From: Paenibacillus periandrae
Lineage (GTDB): Bacteria; Bacillota; Bacilli; Paenibacillales; NBRC-103111
Assembly: GCF_022458865.1 (NCBI RefSeq)
Contig: NZ_JAJNMU010000013.1
Coordinates: 186,001-250,000 of the forward strand
Direction: 5' to 3'
DNA: 64,000 nt
Shown here: one piece after another, positions 43,758 through 53,079 of the stretch
Layout: each line of letters begins with the position of its first letter
Numbering within the stretch: position 1 is the first letter of the stretch
Translations under genes and position numbers: made by a program
The notes under the pieces: model-generated
What the model saw: the letters and a program-made list of their open reading frames with translations, nothing else
The model's database searches: none
Told to the model about the DNA's origin: nothing

Positions 43758-44188
43758 ACGTTCACTCTCCTTTATCCCAATATCATGCACCATACATCAG
43801 AAAAAACATGAATCCATCCCGATCAGGAGCTTGATTCATGTTGGTTTCTTAATCAGAACAAGGCTCTATGCACATCCCCTATCCATCCTCAGAAATCTTC
43901 CCCCATAGCCACCCGCACTATCATGCGTACTTACTAAAGCAAACTGTGTTTACGGTAATTATATCGTGGTTTACACCACTTCTTAATAGAGAAAGCGGTA
44001 CATCAGGTGAGGAAAAGGGACTTAAAGGGGTCACCTTACGAAACGGAAAAAATCGTACGCTAAACAATTCATTACATGAAAAAACCAGACCCTTTATTCT
44101 ACAAAGGAATTCCTTTTGCGGGATGGCCTTTGCTCGATATCACTCCGTTCTTGACAAAGCATTCTCTATCGCTAGACAAGCGGCTCGG
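43758..44188. other. intergenic region between GH43 and the SDR gene
   Basis: 431 bases without a supported gene. The left part holds a terminator (43801-43842). The rest, 43843-44188, has scattered stops in all frames and only short readings on the plus strand that look like shadows. The GH43 promoter must lie on the left, but no clear -35/-10 pair was found. Confidence 0.35.
43801..43842 (-). terminator. Rho-independent terminator after the redox gene pair
   Basis: On the minus strand AACATGAATC and GATTCATGTT pair across an 18-base loop, followed by TTTTTT. It would stop transcripts from the SDR gene before they reach GH43, though it lies nearly 350 bases from the SDR stop. Confidence 0.7.
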
Positions 44189-45043
44189 TTAGTAACTTGT
44201 CAGCCCTTCGCACAAGGTCCACAGTTTGTTACCCGCTCCTTCGTCAAACTTGGTCTGAATCGGTACGATCTGCTTCTTATCATCGAAGAACACGCCATTT
44301 GCGCGCTCTATTTCTTTCGCAGACGCCAGATAAACCCCGATCCCGCATTCTGCTTTGACACTTGCGTTCATGATAGGTGCAGCGAGCCTTAGATACCAAG
44401 GCGCGTTCCTCGAAAGATTGGATTTCACAAACCCCGGATAAAAAGCGTTGGAGGTCACTCCCATTCCTTCCAAACGCTTTGCCAATTCGAAAGCAAACAG
44501 CGTCTTGGCGAACAGCGACTGGTTGGCTGCACGCATCCCGCTATACTGATGCTCCATTTGAATATCCTCGAAGTTAATGACGGGATTCTTCATAAATCTA
44601 GGGTTACCCGACACTGTGATAACGCGTGCAGGTCCGCTTTCTTGGAGGATGTCGAGCAGCCGGTTAGTCAGCAGATAATGACTAAGCACATTGACCGCGA
44701 ACATACGATCAATCCCCTCTGCCGTCAATTCCTTCTTAAAATAGACTGCACCACAAGCATTAACAAGCACATGCAATTGATCGTATTTCCGCTTGATCAC
44801 GTCACTGACTTCCCGGATCGATGACTGTAGGGAAAGGTCCGCCGCCACCCAATCTCCCCTGCTGTTGCCTGTAGCTTCTGAAATATCCTTTAATGCAGTT
44901 TTTCCACTTTCCGCACTTCTGCTGATGATCACGACCTTGGCGCCAAGTCGGGCTAGTCCCGTTGCGATTGCTTTACCTACTCCGGACGATCCTCCCGAAA
45001 TTAAAAACACTTTGTTTTTAATATCCGTAAGTGTTTGGTTCAT
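44189..45043 (-). CDS. SDR-family protein lacking the catalytic Tyr and Lys
   Basis: 284 residues with a good Rossmann start (SGGSSGVGKAIATGLARLG) and the fold's NACGAV strand (NAG in most). The Ser strand (VITVSG, S145) is present. In the active-site helix the usual A-Y-x-x-S-K is replaced by A-A-N-Q-S-L: A173 and L177 stand where Tyr and Lys belong. The enzyme may bind NADP but should not act as a normal dehydrogenase. The start overlaps the stop of the NmrA-like gene by ATGA, so both are made together. It could be an inactive regulatory partner. Confidence 0.85.
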   Translation of the reverse strand: MNQTLTDIKNKVFLISGGSSGVGKAIATGLARLGAKVVIISRSAESGKTALKDISEATGNSRGDWVAADLSLQSSIREVSDVIKRKYDQLHVLVNACGAVYFKKELTAEGIDRMFAVNVLSHYLLTNRLLDILQESGPARVITVSGNPRFMKNPVINFEDIQMEHQYSGMRAANQSLFAKTLFAFELAKRLEGMGVTSNAFYPGFVKSNLSRNAPWYLRLAAPIMNASVKAECGIGVYLASAKEIERANGVFFDDKKQIVPIQTKFDEGAGNKLWTLCEGLTSY

Positions 45044-45930
45044 CGTCTCTCCTCCCTGTATGCAACAGCAAAAACTTTAGCGAATTCTACGAGCTTGACT
45101 TTGCCAAGGTGGTAGTCGGTGGCGCGGAGACTGGCGTAAAATTCATCGGGACTCTCACCAGCGCGGCTCATTTGGGCGAAGCGGTTAGCGGTGTCTTCGT
45201 AGAAGCCTAGTTTTATCATATTTTCAACGAGGGCCAAGTCAGGGATTTGTTGGTATTTGGCTTCGATCCCATTCTCGGCAAGAGCCTTGAGCCAGTCGTT
45301 GCCTGTGGCCCAGTCGCTAACGACGAATTTGGCGCTTTTGCCCGCTGGGGTGCGATCAATCAGGTCGTAAGCGACGTCCGCAATATCAATGGGGCTGACC
45401 CAACCGTGCGTGATATTAGCCGAAACTGGACTAAAGAGGGTTTGCATCGTTTTGAGGCTTTGCATGTCGGCAAAAAGATTGCTGTAAAAGCCGACAGGAC
45501 GAATATGAGCAACGTTCACGCCTTCAAGCGAGTTAAGCGCGTCTTCTGCAAAATGATAGCTGTAAAGGATGCCAGCGTTAGGGTTGTCGGCGCCGACTGA
45601 GCTGAGGTTGACGACGTTTTTCACGCCCGAATTTTGCACGGCGGTCTTATAATTTTCAGAGAGCTCGATTGCGCTCTGCCACATGTCGATGCCAGAGGTT
45701 GGATTGATACCTGAAATCATGAGATAAACAACGTCGTTGCCTGTGAAAGCCCGGGTAAGAAAGTCGACGTCTCGGTTTGAGCCGACTGCTGATTTGGCAC
45801 CGAGCGCTTCGATGTTGGCGATACGATCACTAGAGCTTGTAATGACCGTGACGTCGTGTCCGTCAGCGATGAGGCGTGGAAGATAGTAACGATTAATATT
45901 GCCAAGTGAGCCGAGTACTATGATTTTCAT
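45040..45930 (-). CDS. NmrA-like NAD(P)-binding atypical SDR
   Basis: 296 residues from ATG 45930, with AGAAGGAG about eight bases upstream. The nucleotide-binding start is IIVLGSLGNINRYYLPRLIADGHDVTVI, a variant of the usual GATGxxG. Middle blocks GNDVVYLMISG, VVNLSSVGAD and VNVAHIRPVGFYSNLF fit NmrA/QOR2-type redox sensors or reductases. No Y-x-x-x-K motif is obvious. The gene is divergent from a TetR regulator at 46080, and its promoter is flanked by two palindromic operators, so it is probably the main target of that regulator. The trigger is unknown, perhaps a quinone or electrophile. Confidence 0.88.
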   Translation of the reverse strand: MKIIVLGSLGNINRYYLPRLIADGHDVTVITSSSDRIANIEALGAKSAVGSNRDVDFLTRAFTGNDVVYLMISGINPTSGIDMWQSAIELSENYKTAVQNSGVKNVVNLSSVGADNPNAGILYSYHFAEDALNSLEGVNVAHIRPVGFYSNLFADMQSLKTMQTLFSPVSANITHGWVSPIDIADVAYDLIDRTPAGKSAKFVVSDWATGNDWLKALAENGIEAKYQQIPDLALVENMIKLGFYEDTANRFAQMSRAGESPDEFYASLRATDYHLGKVKLVEFAKVFAVAYREERR

Positions 45931-45960
45931 TGTGTATTCTCCTTCTGTTTGATAAAATAG

Positions 45961-46034
45961 TGTCACAAACTGACATTTGAAACCATTGTATACCCGAGGG
46001 GTTTTTATTGCAAGAAAAAATGTCACAAACTGAC
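45961..46034. promoter_or_regulatory. pair of palindromic operators (TetR sites)
   Basis: TGTCACAAACTGACA at 45961-45975 is an inverted repeat (TGTCA, spacer CAAAC, TGACA). The same 14 bases recur at 46021-46034, where the last base of the second arm differs. Their starts are 60 bases apart and they bracket the promoter of the leftward NmrA gene. The product of the divergent tetR gene would bind both. Confidence 0.8.
45985..46013 (-). promoter_or_regulatory. SigA-type promoter of the NmrA-SDR pair
   Basis: On the minus strand TTGCAA (46008-46013) and TACAAT (45985-45990) with exactly 17 bases between. One operator lies just downstream of the -10 and the other upstream of the -35. Confidence 0.7.
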
Positions 46035-46079
46035 TATTATATTTTTCTTCCATTAATCACATAAATAGGAATGATAAAA

Positions 46080-46631
46080 ATGAAAAGCAAAGAAAAATTA
46101 CAGGCGGCGGCCGCCAAATTATTTATGGAAAAAGGCTATGAAAACACAACTGTGCAGGAGATTGCGAGTCTTGCGGGTGTGACGGAGCGAACCTTTTTTC
46201 GGCAGTTCAAGGACAAGTCTGACGTGCTTTTTGACACGAACAATGAGCTGGGGCAGGGAGTCGCGGCTTTTATCACGAACAATTTTGACGTCGAGAAAAA
46301 ACCGCTGAAGCTTGCAGTTGAAGGCTTTGTGTCGATTTCCGAGTTTTTCGATGGCTCGCGGGAGAGGGTGCTAGCGCGAAATCAAATTATTCAAAGCAAC
46401 CCTGATCTGCAGGAACGGGAGCTGTTGAAGGGGCAGGTGCTCATTGCGTCTGTCACAAACTCGTTATCTGCCACATATGATAGCGATCTGTCGGAGCTTG
46501 CCGCGCGATTTGCGGTTGAAATTTTTCACATGGCATTTATTAAATGGATTAAAAGCGCTGAGAAAAGCCTTGCGGAGCAGCTGCTCACTGTTTATGAGTT
46601 GTATGAGCACTCGTTTTGTTGCGTGGATTGA
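46080..46631 (+). CDS. TetR family transcriptional repressor
   Basis: 183 residues from ATG 46080, nine bases after AGGA; ATG 46071 is too close to that site. The N-terminal DNA-binding domain reads KLFMEKGYENTTVQEIASLA then GVTERTFFRQFKDKSDVLFD. The C-terminal ligand domain is helical, with the central region SEFFDGSRERVLARNQIIQ and a dimer helix near the end. It is divergent from the NmrA-SDR operon and shares the operator pair at 45961-46034, which also overlaps its own promoter area, implying autoregulation. Confidence 0.9.
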   Translation: MKSKEKLQAAAAKLFMEKGYENTTVQEIASLAGVTERTFFRQFKDKSDVLFDTNNELGQGVAAFITNNFDVEKKPLKLAVEGFVSISEFFDGSRERVLARNQIIQSNPDLQERELLKGQVLIASVTNSLSATYDSDLSELAARFAVEIFHMAFIKWIKSAEKSLAEQLLTVYELYEHSFCCVD

Positions 46632-46798
46632 AACACCAAAAATTTCGCCGTCAATTATGGTACGGTCCACCGCACTGTCTGTAACGGCAACTTTTTAATG
46701 GTTCTTAGGCGCTAGGCCATACACGCTCCCCTCTCCATGAATAACTTAGCATAGCTGTATGCACCACATTTTTTTATTGAAAGAAGCGATGTTGCCCC

Positions 46799-47806
46799 AT
46801 GGCAAATGCCTATTCCAAAAACCGAGTACGCAAAATTGTCCGCCGCTTCGGCCTCATTCCGTCGCATTCAGACTCAGTCGCGTCTCTTTATCGAAAGAAT
46901 GCCATTGTCCGAGTACGGACGAAAAGTGGAACCTATGCGATGAAGCCCTTTTTCCGAAGTAATTTACTTCGCTCAGGTACAATTGATCAAATAAAAACAA
47001 TGGCAAACTATATACATCTCCTGACGAATAATGGCTTCAATTCCATGCCTGAATGGCTCGCGAGCAATTCCGGAAAGTTATGGACTTTAAACCAAGGAAG
47101 GCCCTTCTATGTAACCACATGGATCCATGGAAGAAGTATGGAAAATCAAGAGGATTTTGAAAAGCTTGGACGAGTTCTTGCTTCCTTGCATACTACATCC
47201 AACCTTTCCTCTCCTATTCATGGCCTCTTTTTTGATCTTATCCGTTTATGGCAATACAAAGACCGTCTCTTTCGCAGAAGGATGGCAAAATCAAACTACA
47301 CGAACAGATGGACCCGCAGATGGTATAAAAAGTTCGGGGAATCCTGTAACCAGATTTCGGATCGGACCTGGACCGAAATAAAGAGCCCTGAGATTGTAAA
47401 CTTTTTGGAGCAGGAAAAGATACGTCCCGCATTAATACACAGCGATATTACTTCACAGAATGTTATTATTGCCAATGACGGACAGCTCTTCATTATCGAT
47501 TGGGACCGCATTAAATTAGGATCGATCTATGCTGAATTAGCAACAGCCCTCATGAACACGACTCGCTTTAATCCCGTTTTCATACACGCATTGTTAAAAG
47601 GGTACGAAGAAATCCGTCCTTTAGACCGGACCGAACGTAAAATGATTTCTTGCTTGTATCGATTACCCCGAGAAGCTTGGTTAGCCGCCCAGTTCCCTCA
47701 AAACGTGAGGAGCCGTAACATGTTAGATATTATGGAGCAAACATGGCTTCTCCGATTGAAGGCAATGGATTTATTAAATGAATGGGAAAATCAGCAGGGA
47801 GAGTAA
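46799..47806 (+). CDS. CotS-family spore coat kinase-like protein
   Basis: 335 residues of the aminoglycoside phosphotransferase-like fold. The catalytic loop is HSDITSQNVIIAND and the metal site IIDWDRIK. The N-terminal part has basic KIVRRFG...VRVRTKSGTYAMKPF, with a lysine in the nucleotide lobe. The order and length match the CotS/YutH/YsxE group, associated with the spore coat of bacilli. It supports a spore-forming host. The start at ATG 46799 has only a modest ribosome binding site; ATG 46790 is out of frame. Confidence 0.85.
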   Translation: MANAYSKNRVRKIVRRFGLIPSHSDSVASLYRKNAIVRVRTKSGTYAMKPFFRSNLLRSGTIDQIKTMANYIHLLTNNGFNSMPEWLASNSGKLWTLNQGRPFYVTTWIHGRSMENQEDFEKLGRVLASLHTTSNLSSPIHGLFFDLIRLWQYKDRLFRRRMAKSNYTNRWTRRWYKKFGESCNQISDRTWTEIKSPEIVNFLEQEKIRPALIHSDITSQNVIIANDGQLFIIDWDRIKLGSIYAELATALMNTTRFNPVFIHALLKGYEEIRPLDRTERKMISCLYRLPREAWLAAQFPQNVRSRNMLDIMEQTWLLRLKAMDLLNEWENQQGE

Positions 47807-47908
47807 CTGCGGTCTCGCAGCTCACCCAATCGGTTAAAACGAGGGGAAGCACTCACATTAACGGTTCATGCTATAAATATTTAGCCCTGCTGAATAGTCT
47901 GATATTGC

Positions 47909-47936
47909 AAAAAAGCCGCCCGTTTTTGTTGGCGGC
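47909..47936 (-). terminator. Rho-independent terminator of the second transport operon
   Basis: On the minus strand GCCGCC, loop AACAAAAACG, GGCGGC, then six T, about 30 bases after the sulfatase stop at 47966. Confidence 0.85.
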
Positions 47937-47965
47937 CATGAAGTGACATTGCAGTACTTCCCTTT

Positions 47966-49498
47966 TTATTGAGTTTGTTCTCCATACTTCTCTCTCATTG
48001 ACTGCATGGAGATCTTTATCGTGTTGTTCAACGGCAGCTGATCTTCTTTATTCATAGTCCATTGCAGCAGCTTTCGCTCTAGCATGGTTCGGATCCTCGA
48101 GCATGCCGGATCATCAATGCGGTTGTGAAGCTCATGAGGGTCCTGCCGCAAATCGTACAGCTCGCCCTCCCCATTTGCATAGACGCACAGCTTCCATTCA
48201 TTCGTACGAATGGCCTTGCCTTTCCCTATCCAAGCATCCAAATACGCACACCAGACAAAATACCGCTCGTCAAAAGGATGCTGCGGTCGAAGCGTAATAT
48301 CCGACGCTTTCACAGGCTCTCCGTGCTCTCCACTTTCAATGACAATAAACTCACGGGGGGTATATTGAGGGTTACCCTGCAGGTATGGCGCAAGGCTTCG
48401 TCCCTGGCATCCCGGCGGTATCGGCACACCGGCCAATTCGAGCAGCGTCGGCATAACGTCGATGAGCTCGACCGGATGCGGCGTACGCTTCGGACCCGCA
48501 TACCCTGGGGTCGACATAATAAACGGTACATGATTAAACGAGTCGTAAAAAAAGTTTTGCTTTTGAATGATACCGTGCGCTCCCATGGAATCTCCATGGT
48601 CGGACGTGAAGATGACAATCGTATGCTCCGTAAGTCCGAGTTCATCCATCTTAGCAAACACCTTGGCCAGAGTATCGTCAATAAAACGGATCATGCCGTA
48701 ATGTATAGCGCGCACTTGGCGAATTAGCGCTTCGTCGGCCGTATCCATCGCATCCATCAGGTGCGCAACCTTTACCCTCTCCGGTTTGCCCTCCAGAGTA
48801 TCCACGGGCGGCATCGGTACGTCAGCCGGATCAATCATGCTTGCGTACGGCTCTGGCGCTTGATAAGGCGTGTGCGGATCGGGAAATGACAGCCAGGTAA
48901 AAAAAGGCTTCTCTTCATCGCGGACATTATCCAGATAATCCAGCATCGTTTCTCCCAGCAGAAAGGTGCCACACTTGTTCAAGGGAGCTGGATTGGTGCC
49001 GTGGCCAAGCGGACTGTTCCAGCAATGCTTCACGGCCCATTCATGTGCAGCTTTTACGTCAGGATCATCACGGTACCCGTCCACCAGATGCCCGTGCTCA
49101 CCAAGCCGGACGTAGTCGAATACTTCGTACAACGTACTTGGCTGCTCAGGAATTCCTCCCGGATAATACGATTCGTTATTATTCATAAAGGCGTGGTTTT
49201 TACCGATGATCGCGGTCTGATAACCATGCTGCTTCAGCACCTGCGGCAGTGTGACTTCAGCTGGATTAATAAGCATATGGTTAGCATGAAGGTTCAACGT
49301 CGAGCAGTAGCGTCCTGTAAACATAGAGGACCTGGAAGGTGAACACGCTGGATAGTTGCAGAAGGCCTGCTCAAACACGACCCCACGCTGCGCCAAACCT
49401 TCCAATGCCGGTGTCCGTAATGCCGGATTGCCGTACAAGCTCAACGTTTCCGCCGTCTGCTGGTCTGTTTGGATTAACAGAATATTAGGTTTTTTCAT
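47966..49498 (-). CDS. sulfatase (type I, formylglycine-dependent)
   Basis: 510 residues. The N-terminal metal ligands are in LIQTDQQT, and the active-site signature is C52-S-P-S-R56, followed by SSMFTGR; C52 should be converted to formylglycine. A second metal site is FTSDHGDSMGAHG. It removes sulfate esters from a sugar or polysaccharide. There is no signal peptide, so its substrate may be an imported oligosaccharide. No sulfatase-maturing enzyme is seen in the window. It is the last gene of the second ABC module, 46 bases after the permease, in the place that GH51 takes in the first. Confidence 0.93.
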   Translation of the reverse strand: MKKPNILLIQTDQQTAETLSLYGNPALRTPALEGLAQRGVVFEQAFCNYPACSPSRSSMFTGRYCSTLNLHANHMLINPAEVTLPQVLKQHGYQTAIIGKNHAFMNNNESYYPGGIPEQPSTLYEVFDYVRLGEHGHLVDGYRDDPDVKAAHEWAVKHCWNSPLGHGTNPAPLNKCGTFLLGETMLDYLDNVRDEEKPFFTWLSFPDPHTPYQAPEPYASMIDPADVPMPPVDTLEGKPERVKVAHLMDAMDTADEALIRQVRAIHYGMIRFIDDTLAKVFAKMDELGLTEHTIVIFTSDHGDSMGAHGIIQKQNFFYDSFNHVPFIMSTPGYAGPKRTPHPVELIDVMPTLLELAGVPIPPGCQGRSLAPYLQGNPQYTPREFIVIESGEHGEPVKASDITLRPQHPFDERYFVWCAYLDAWIGKGKAIRTNEWKLCVYANGEGELYDLRQDPHELHNRIDDPACSRIRTMLERKLLQWTMNKEDQLPLNNTIKISMQSMREKYGEQTQ

Positions 49499-49544
49499 GC
49501 TCCAAGTCCCTTCGAGTTTGGTGAGTTTTAAGCTCTTTAAGATG

Positions 49545-50441
49545 TTAGCCCTTAATCGAACCGATCATGACACCTTGCACAAAATATTTTTGAACAAAAG
49601 GATACAACAGCAGGACTGGAATACTGGACACGATGATGACCGAGTATTTAATGCTTTCCGCCATCATAACCCGTTCCGTCATGCCCGCTCCGTCGAGACC
49701 CATGTTATCCGATTGATTAAGGATGAGAATTTCGCGCAAAATCAACTGAAGCGGAAACAACTCCCGGTCTTTTAAATAAATCATGGCATTGAAATACGCA
49801 TTCCAGTGACCCACGCCATAAAACAATACCATTACCGCTATAATGGGCATCGATAAAGGGATTACGATGGTCAGCAGCAATCGGAAGTTAGATGCCCCAT
49901 CGATCCAGGCCGATTCCTGAAGCTCGAAGGGTATACCATTCTGAAAAAAAGTCCGCATGACGATAAGATTATAGGTTGAGATAGCGCCGGGTATAATCAT
50001 TGCCCAGACGGTATTGATCATTCCGAGCGATTTAATCAGAAGATATGTCGGGATCAGTCCCCCGCTAAAAAACATCGTAATCGTGATGATGAACATTAAC
50101 GCCGTGCGTCCCGGTAAATCTCTTTGCGAGAGCGGATAAGCCGCCAAAATCGTCAGTACGATATTAATGAAAGTACCGATCAATGTGTACAGGATCGTGT
50201 TGCGAAAACCGCTCCAGATCGACTCATTCTCAAACACGTGCAGATAAGGAGTGAAAGTAAACCCTTGAGGCAACAGCCACACCTTGCCATCAATAACGCT
50301 TATCGGATCGCTAAAGGAAGCGCTGACTACAAACAAAAGCGGATACAGTACAAGCAGAAGCACAACCCCGGCAATGGTATAGACGAGTGCATCAAAAATC
50401 CGATCATCACGAGAACGAACTGCTTTGGATTCATTAACCAC
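49545..50441 (-). CDS. ABC sugar permease, LplC/YtcP-like (second module)
   Basis: 298 residues from GTG 50441, with GGAGGA about ten bases upstream. There are six spans and the EAA loop ELQESAWIDGASNFRLLLTIVIPLS. The end YPFVQKYFVQGVMIGSIKG matches the first module's YPFVQRHFVKGVMIGSLKG. It pairs with the permease encoded at 50457. It has exactly the same length as its first-module counterpart. Confidence 0.93.
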   Translation of the reverse strand: MVNESKAVRSRDDRIFDALVYTIAGVVLLLVLYPLLFVVSASFSDPISVIDGKVWLLPQGFTFTPYLHVFENESIWSGFRNTILYTLIGTFINIVLTILAAYPLSQRDLPGRTALMFIITITMFFSGGLIPTYLLIKSLGMINTVWAMIIPGAISTYNLIVMRTFFQNGIPFELQESAWIDGASNFRLLLTIVIPLSMPIIAVMVLFYGVGHWNAYFNAMIYLKDRELFPLQLILREILILNQSDNMGLDGAGMTERVMMAESIKYSVIIVSSIPVLLLYPFVQKYFVQGVMIGSIKG

Positions 50442-50456
50442 TATTCTAGTCTCCTC

Positions 50457-51404
50457 CTACCATAAGCTGGATTCCGTTTTTTTACGCGCCCAAGCGTTCA
50501 CGGCAATGAGCAGCACAAAATCGATCACCGAGTTAAACAGACTGGCTGCAGCCGTATAGCTGAACTGGCCTTGCTGAATCCCGTTTTTGTAGACGAAGGT
50601 GGCCAATATCTCGCCTTTGCTCGCGTTAACCGGATTTTGCATCAACAGCGCCTTCTCGAAGCCCACATCCATCAAATGCCCCATTTGTAAAATAAACATA
50701 ATCATGATCGTCGGCAATAAGCCAGGTAATGAAATATGCAGCACCCGCTGCAGCCGGGTCGCCCCGTCCATTTTGGCCGCTTCGTATTGAGTCGGATCAA
50801 TGCCGCTTAGTGCGGCCAAATAGATGATGGAGCTCCAGCCCATATGCTGCCACACGTCGGAGGAAACGAATATCGTCTGAAACCATTCCGCCTTGCGCAT
50901 GAACGGGATCGGATCGACACCAAATAGTACGAGCAGTTGATTGACCTTACCCGTTTTCAAATCGAGAAACACATTGAGCATGCCAACGATAACCACCAGG
51001 GATAAAAAATGAGGAATATAGGTAACGTTTTGCACCCATTTTTTTAAACTTTTATTATGGATTTCATAAATCACCAGTGCCAGCAAAATGGGAATCGGAA
51101 ATCCGACCACCAAGGAGTAAAGGCTTAGCGATATTGTATTCCACAGCAGCTCCCAGAAATAAGAAGATTCAAAAAAACGTTCAAAATGCTTGAAGCCCAC
51201 CCAGGGACTGGAATTAATACCCCGGCTTGCCGAGAAATCCTTAAAAGCGATCTGGATCCCGTACATCGGAACATATTTGAACACGATGTACCAAATGAAT
51301 GGGATTGCCAGCATGATATAAAATTCATATTTGGATAATATCCGCCTCCAAAGCTGATGTCGCGGTTTATTTCGTACCGTCGACGCTATCATTTGCGTGT
51401 TCAT
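50457..51404 (-). CDS. ABC sugar permease, LplB/YteP-like (second module)
   Basis: 315 residues from ATG 51404, with GGGGAGTG upstream. Six spans; the EAA loop is QYEAAKMDGATRLQRVLHIS and LPG, and the C-terminus ARKKTESSLW. The block YIVFKYVPMYGIQIAFKDFS corresponds to YLVFHYGPLYGLQIAFKNFS of the first module. The main differences between the copies lie in outer loops near residues 165-190, which may relate to the binding protein they contact. Confidence 0.93.
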   Translation of the reverse strand: MNTQMIASTVRNKPRHQLWRRILSKYEFYIMLAIPFIWYIVFKYVPMYGIQIAFKDFSASRGINSSPWVGFKHFERFFESSYFWELLWNTISLSLYSLVVGFPIPILLALVIYEIHNKSLKKWVQNVTYIPHFLSLVVIVGMLNVFLDLKTGKVNQLLVLFGVDPIPFMRKAEWFQTIFVSSDVWQHMGWSSIIYLAALSGIDPTQYEAAKMDGATRLQRVLHISLPGLLPTIMIMFILQMGHLMDVGFEKALLMQNPVNASKGEILATFVYKNGIQQGQFSYTAAASLFNSVIDFVLLIAVNAWARKKTESSLW

Positions 51405-51489
51405 GAACGGATCACTCCCCACAATCTAGATGGGGCAGGATTGCCGGTTGGCAACCCCGTCCCGCAAAACCTCCAATCTCGGCAGACAT

Positions 51490-53079
51490 TTATTTATTCA
51501 TTGCATCGAAGGCTGTTTGATACGCTTGCTCAAGCTCGTCGATTTTCATCTTTTTCAATGTTGCCGTATATTCTCCCCACTTATCGAAGCTGGTCTCACC
51601 CAAAATGAATTTGATCGCCGACTCCTGAACAAATTTGTCAATATCGGCTTTAATCGGTACGACTTTATCCGTAGCTTCTTTATTGAATATAGGCGAACCA
51701 TACATCACTTTGGAGGTGAATTTCTCCGAAACGGCGGAAACTTCTTTTGTTTTATCGCTTAACACAATGTCATCAACAATGATCGTCGGGAACCCGCCGC
51801 CCGGTACCAGATTGACTTGACCCAATGCGGCCATAAACCCGCGAGGATCGTTCTTAATACTGTCCATGATGACCGGCTTACCATTTTTCATCGTATAGCT
51901 CTGTCCTTCAATCCCGTAGTTGAAAAATTGACTCCCCTCTTCGCTGTAAAAGTAATCAACCCAGCGAATAGCGGCCTCAGGGTTTTTATTGACCCTTGTG
52001 ATGGCAAAAGTGCCGATAGGCGACGCGAGTGGGCTGCCTGTGCTGAGCAGCTGATCGCCATGAGGCCCTTTAATGGGAGCCATACCCGCAAATTGGTTTT
52101 CGACCTTGCTAAATGGATCAGATGCATAAATAAAGAACATGCCGTATAACGCTTGTGACAGATTGCTGCGCCACTTCGGCAGATCCTGGGCATAAAAGTC
52201 TGCATAAAGCAGCTTTTCGGCATACAGCTTATTGAGGAACATCAGAAGCTCCTTATACCTGTCGTCACCAACCCATAGCTTTACCTTATTGTTATCGATA
52301 TTGGCGTTGGTCCCAAGTTGGCGATCCAAGCCGAACGAGCCGGCGAATGTGCTAAATACCATACCCGGATCGCGCAATCCAAGCGGGATCTCGTCCTTTT
52401 TGCCGTTTCCGTTCGGGTCTTGATCGCGGAAGGCTCGCAGCACTGTGAACAGCTCATCGACATTGGTCGGCGCTTTCAGATTCAGCTTTGCCAGCCACTC
52501 TTGATTAATCCATATTTTATCTCCGCGTCCTGCGGCCTGAAGGCGAATTACCGGCAAGGAGTAGATGTGGCCATCTGTAGCTGTAACCGTTTTCTTGGCT
52601 TCCGGATATTGATCGAACAGCTTTTTCAGATTAGGCGCATATTTCTCAATAAGACCTTCTAAGGGGATCAGCATTTGCTCCTGCATCCCGTATTTGGAGA
52701 TGTCCGTATTGCTTAAATCCGCCCTCAGGAACACGTCCGGCAGCTCATTGGAGGCGAACAGCAGGTTACGTTTCTCTGGGCAGCCTTGCGTTGGTGTTTC
52801 CTCATAAGCCATTTTAATGCCGCTTTTTTTCTCGTACTCCTTCAGCACCAGGACATCCTTCCATGCCGCTTGGTTGGGATCTTTACAGCCAAATACCCGC
52901 ATGGATACATCGGACTTGACGATTGGGAAACCGCTTGCATTAAATACCGAATTGGCCTTGTCACCTGCAGCTGCTGGTTCTTCCTTAGTAGCTTTGTCTC
53001 CAGACGAGCAAGCGCTGAGGAGGGAGGATACAGCCATTATTGCTGCAAGCGTTGTTGTTAGCATTTTCAAATGTCTCAT
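51490..53079 (-). CDS. extracellular sugar-binding lipoprotein, LplA-like (second module)
   Basis: 529 residues. The lipobox is LSAC with the lipidated Cys at residue 24. The calcium loop DQDPNGNGKKDEIP is retained. Blocks such as NELPDVFLRADL, YAPNLKKLFDQYPE and SFGLDRQLGTN match the first module, while the ligand-facing segments differ. It has an additional cysteine pair in the N-terminal lobe (VFGCKDPN and TQGCPEKRN), which could form a disulfide absent from the first copy. The substrate is probably a sulfated oligosaccharide, inferred from the sulfatase gene. Confidence 0.92.
   Translation of the reverse strand: MRHLKMLTTTLAAIMAVSSLLSACSSGDKATKEEPAAAGDKANSVFNASGFPIVKSDVSMRVFGCKDPNQAAWKDVLVLKEYEKKSGIKMAYEETPTQGCPEKRNLLFASNELPDVFLRADLSNTDISKYGMQEQMLIPLEGLIEKYAPNLKKLFDQYPEAKKTVTATDGHIYSLPVIRLQAAGRGDKIWINQEWLAKLNLKAPTNVDELFTVLRAFRDQDPNGNGKKDEIPLGLRDPGMVFSTFAGSFGLDRQLGTNANIDNNKVKLWVGDDRYKELLMFLNKLYAEKLLYADFYAQDLPKWRSNLSQALYGMFFIYASDPFSKVENQFAGMAPIKGPHGDQLLSTGSPLASPIGTFAITRVNKNPEAAIRWVDYFYSEEGSQFFNYGIEGQSYTMKNGKPVIMDSIKNDPRGFMAALGQVNLVPGGGFPTIIVDDIVLSDKTKEVSAVSEKFTSKVMYGSPIFNKEATDKVVPIKADIDKFVQESAIKFILGETSFDKWGEYTATLKKMKIDELEQAYQTAFDAMNK

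Noticed and set aside
46640..46700. GCCGT/ACGGC hairpin after tetR
   Set aside because: The stem is only five bases with a very long loop; not convincing in spite of a following TTTTT.
47127..47381. Other-frame reading inside the CotS-like gene
   Set aside because: Fully inside a well supported gene, without domain pattern or ribosome binding site.
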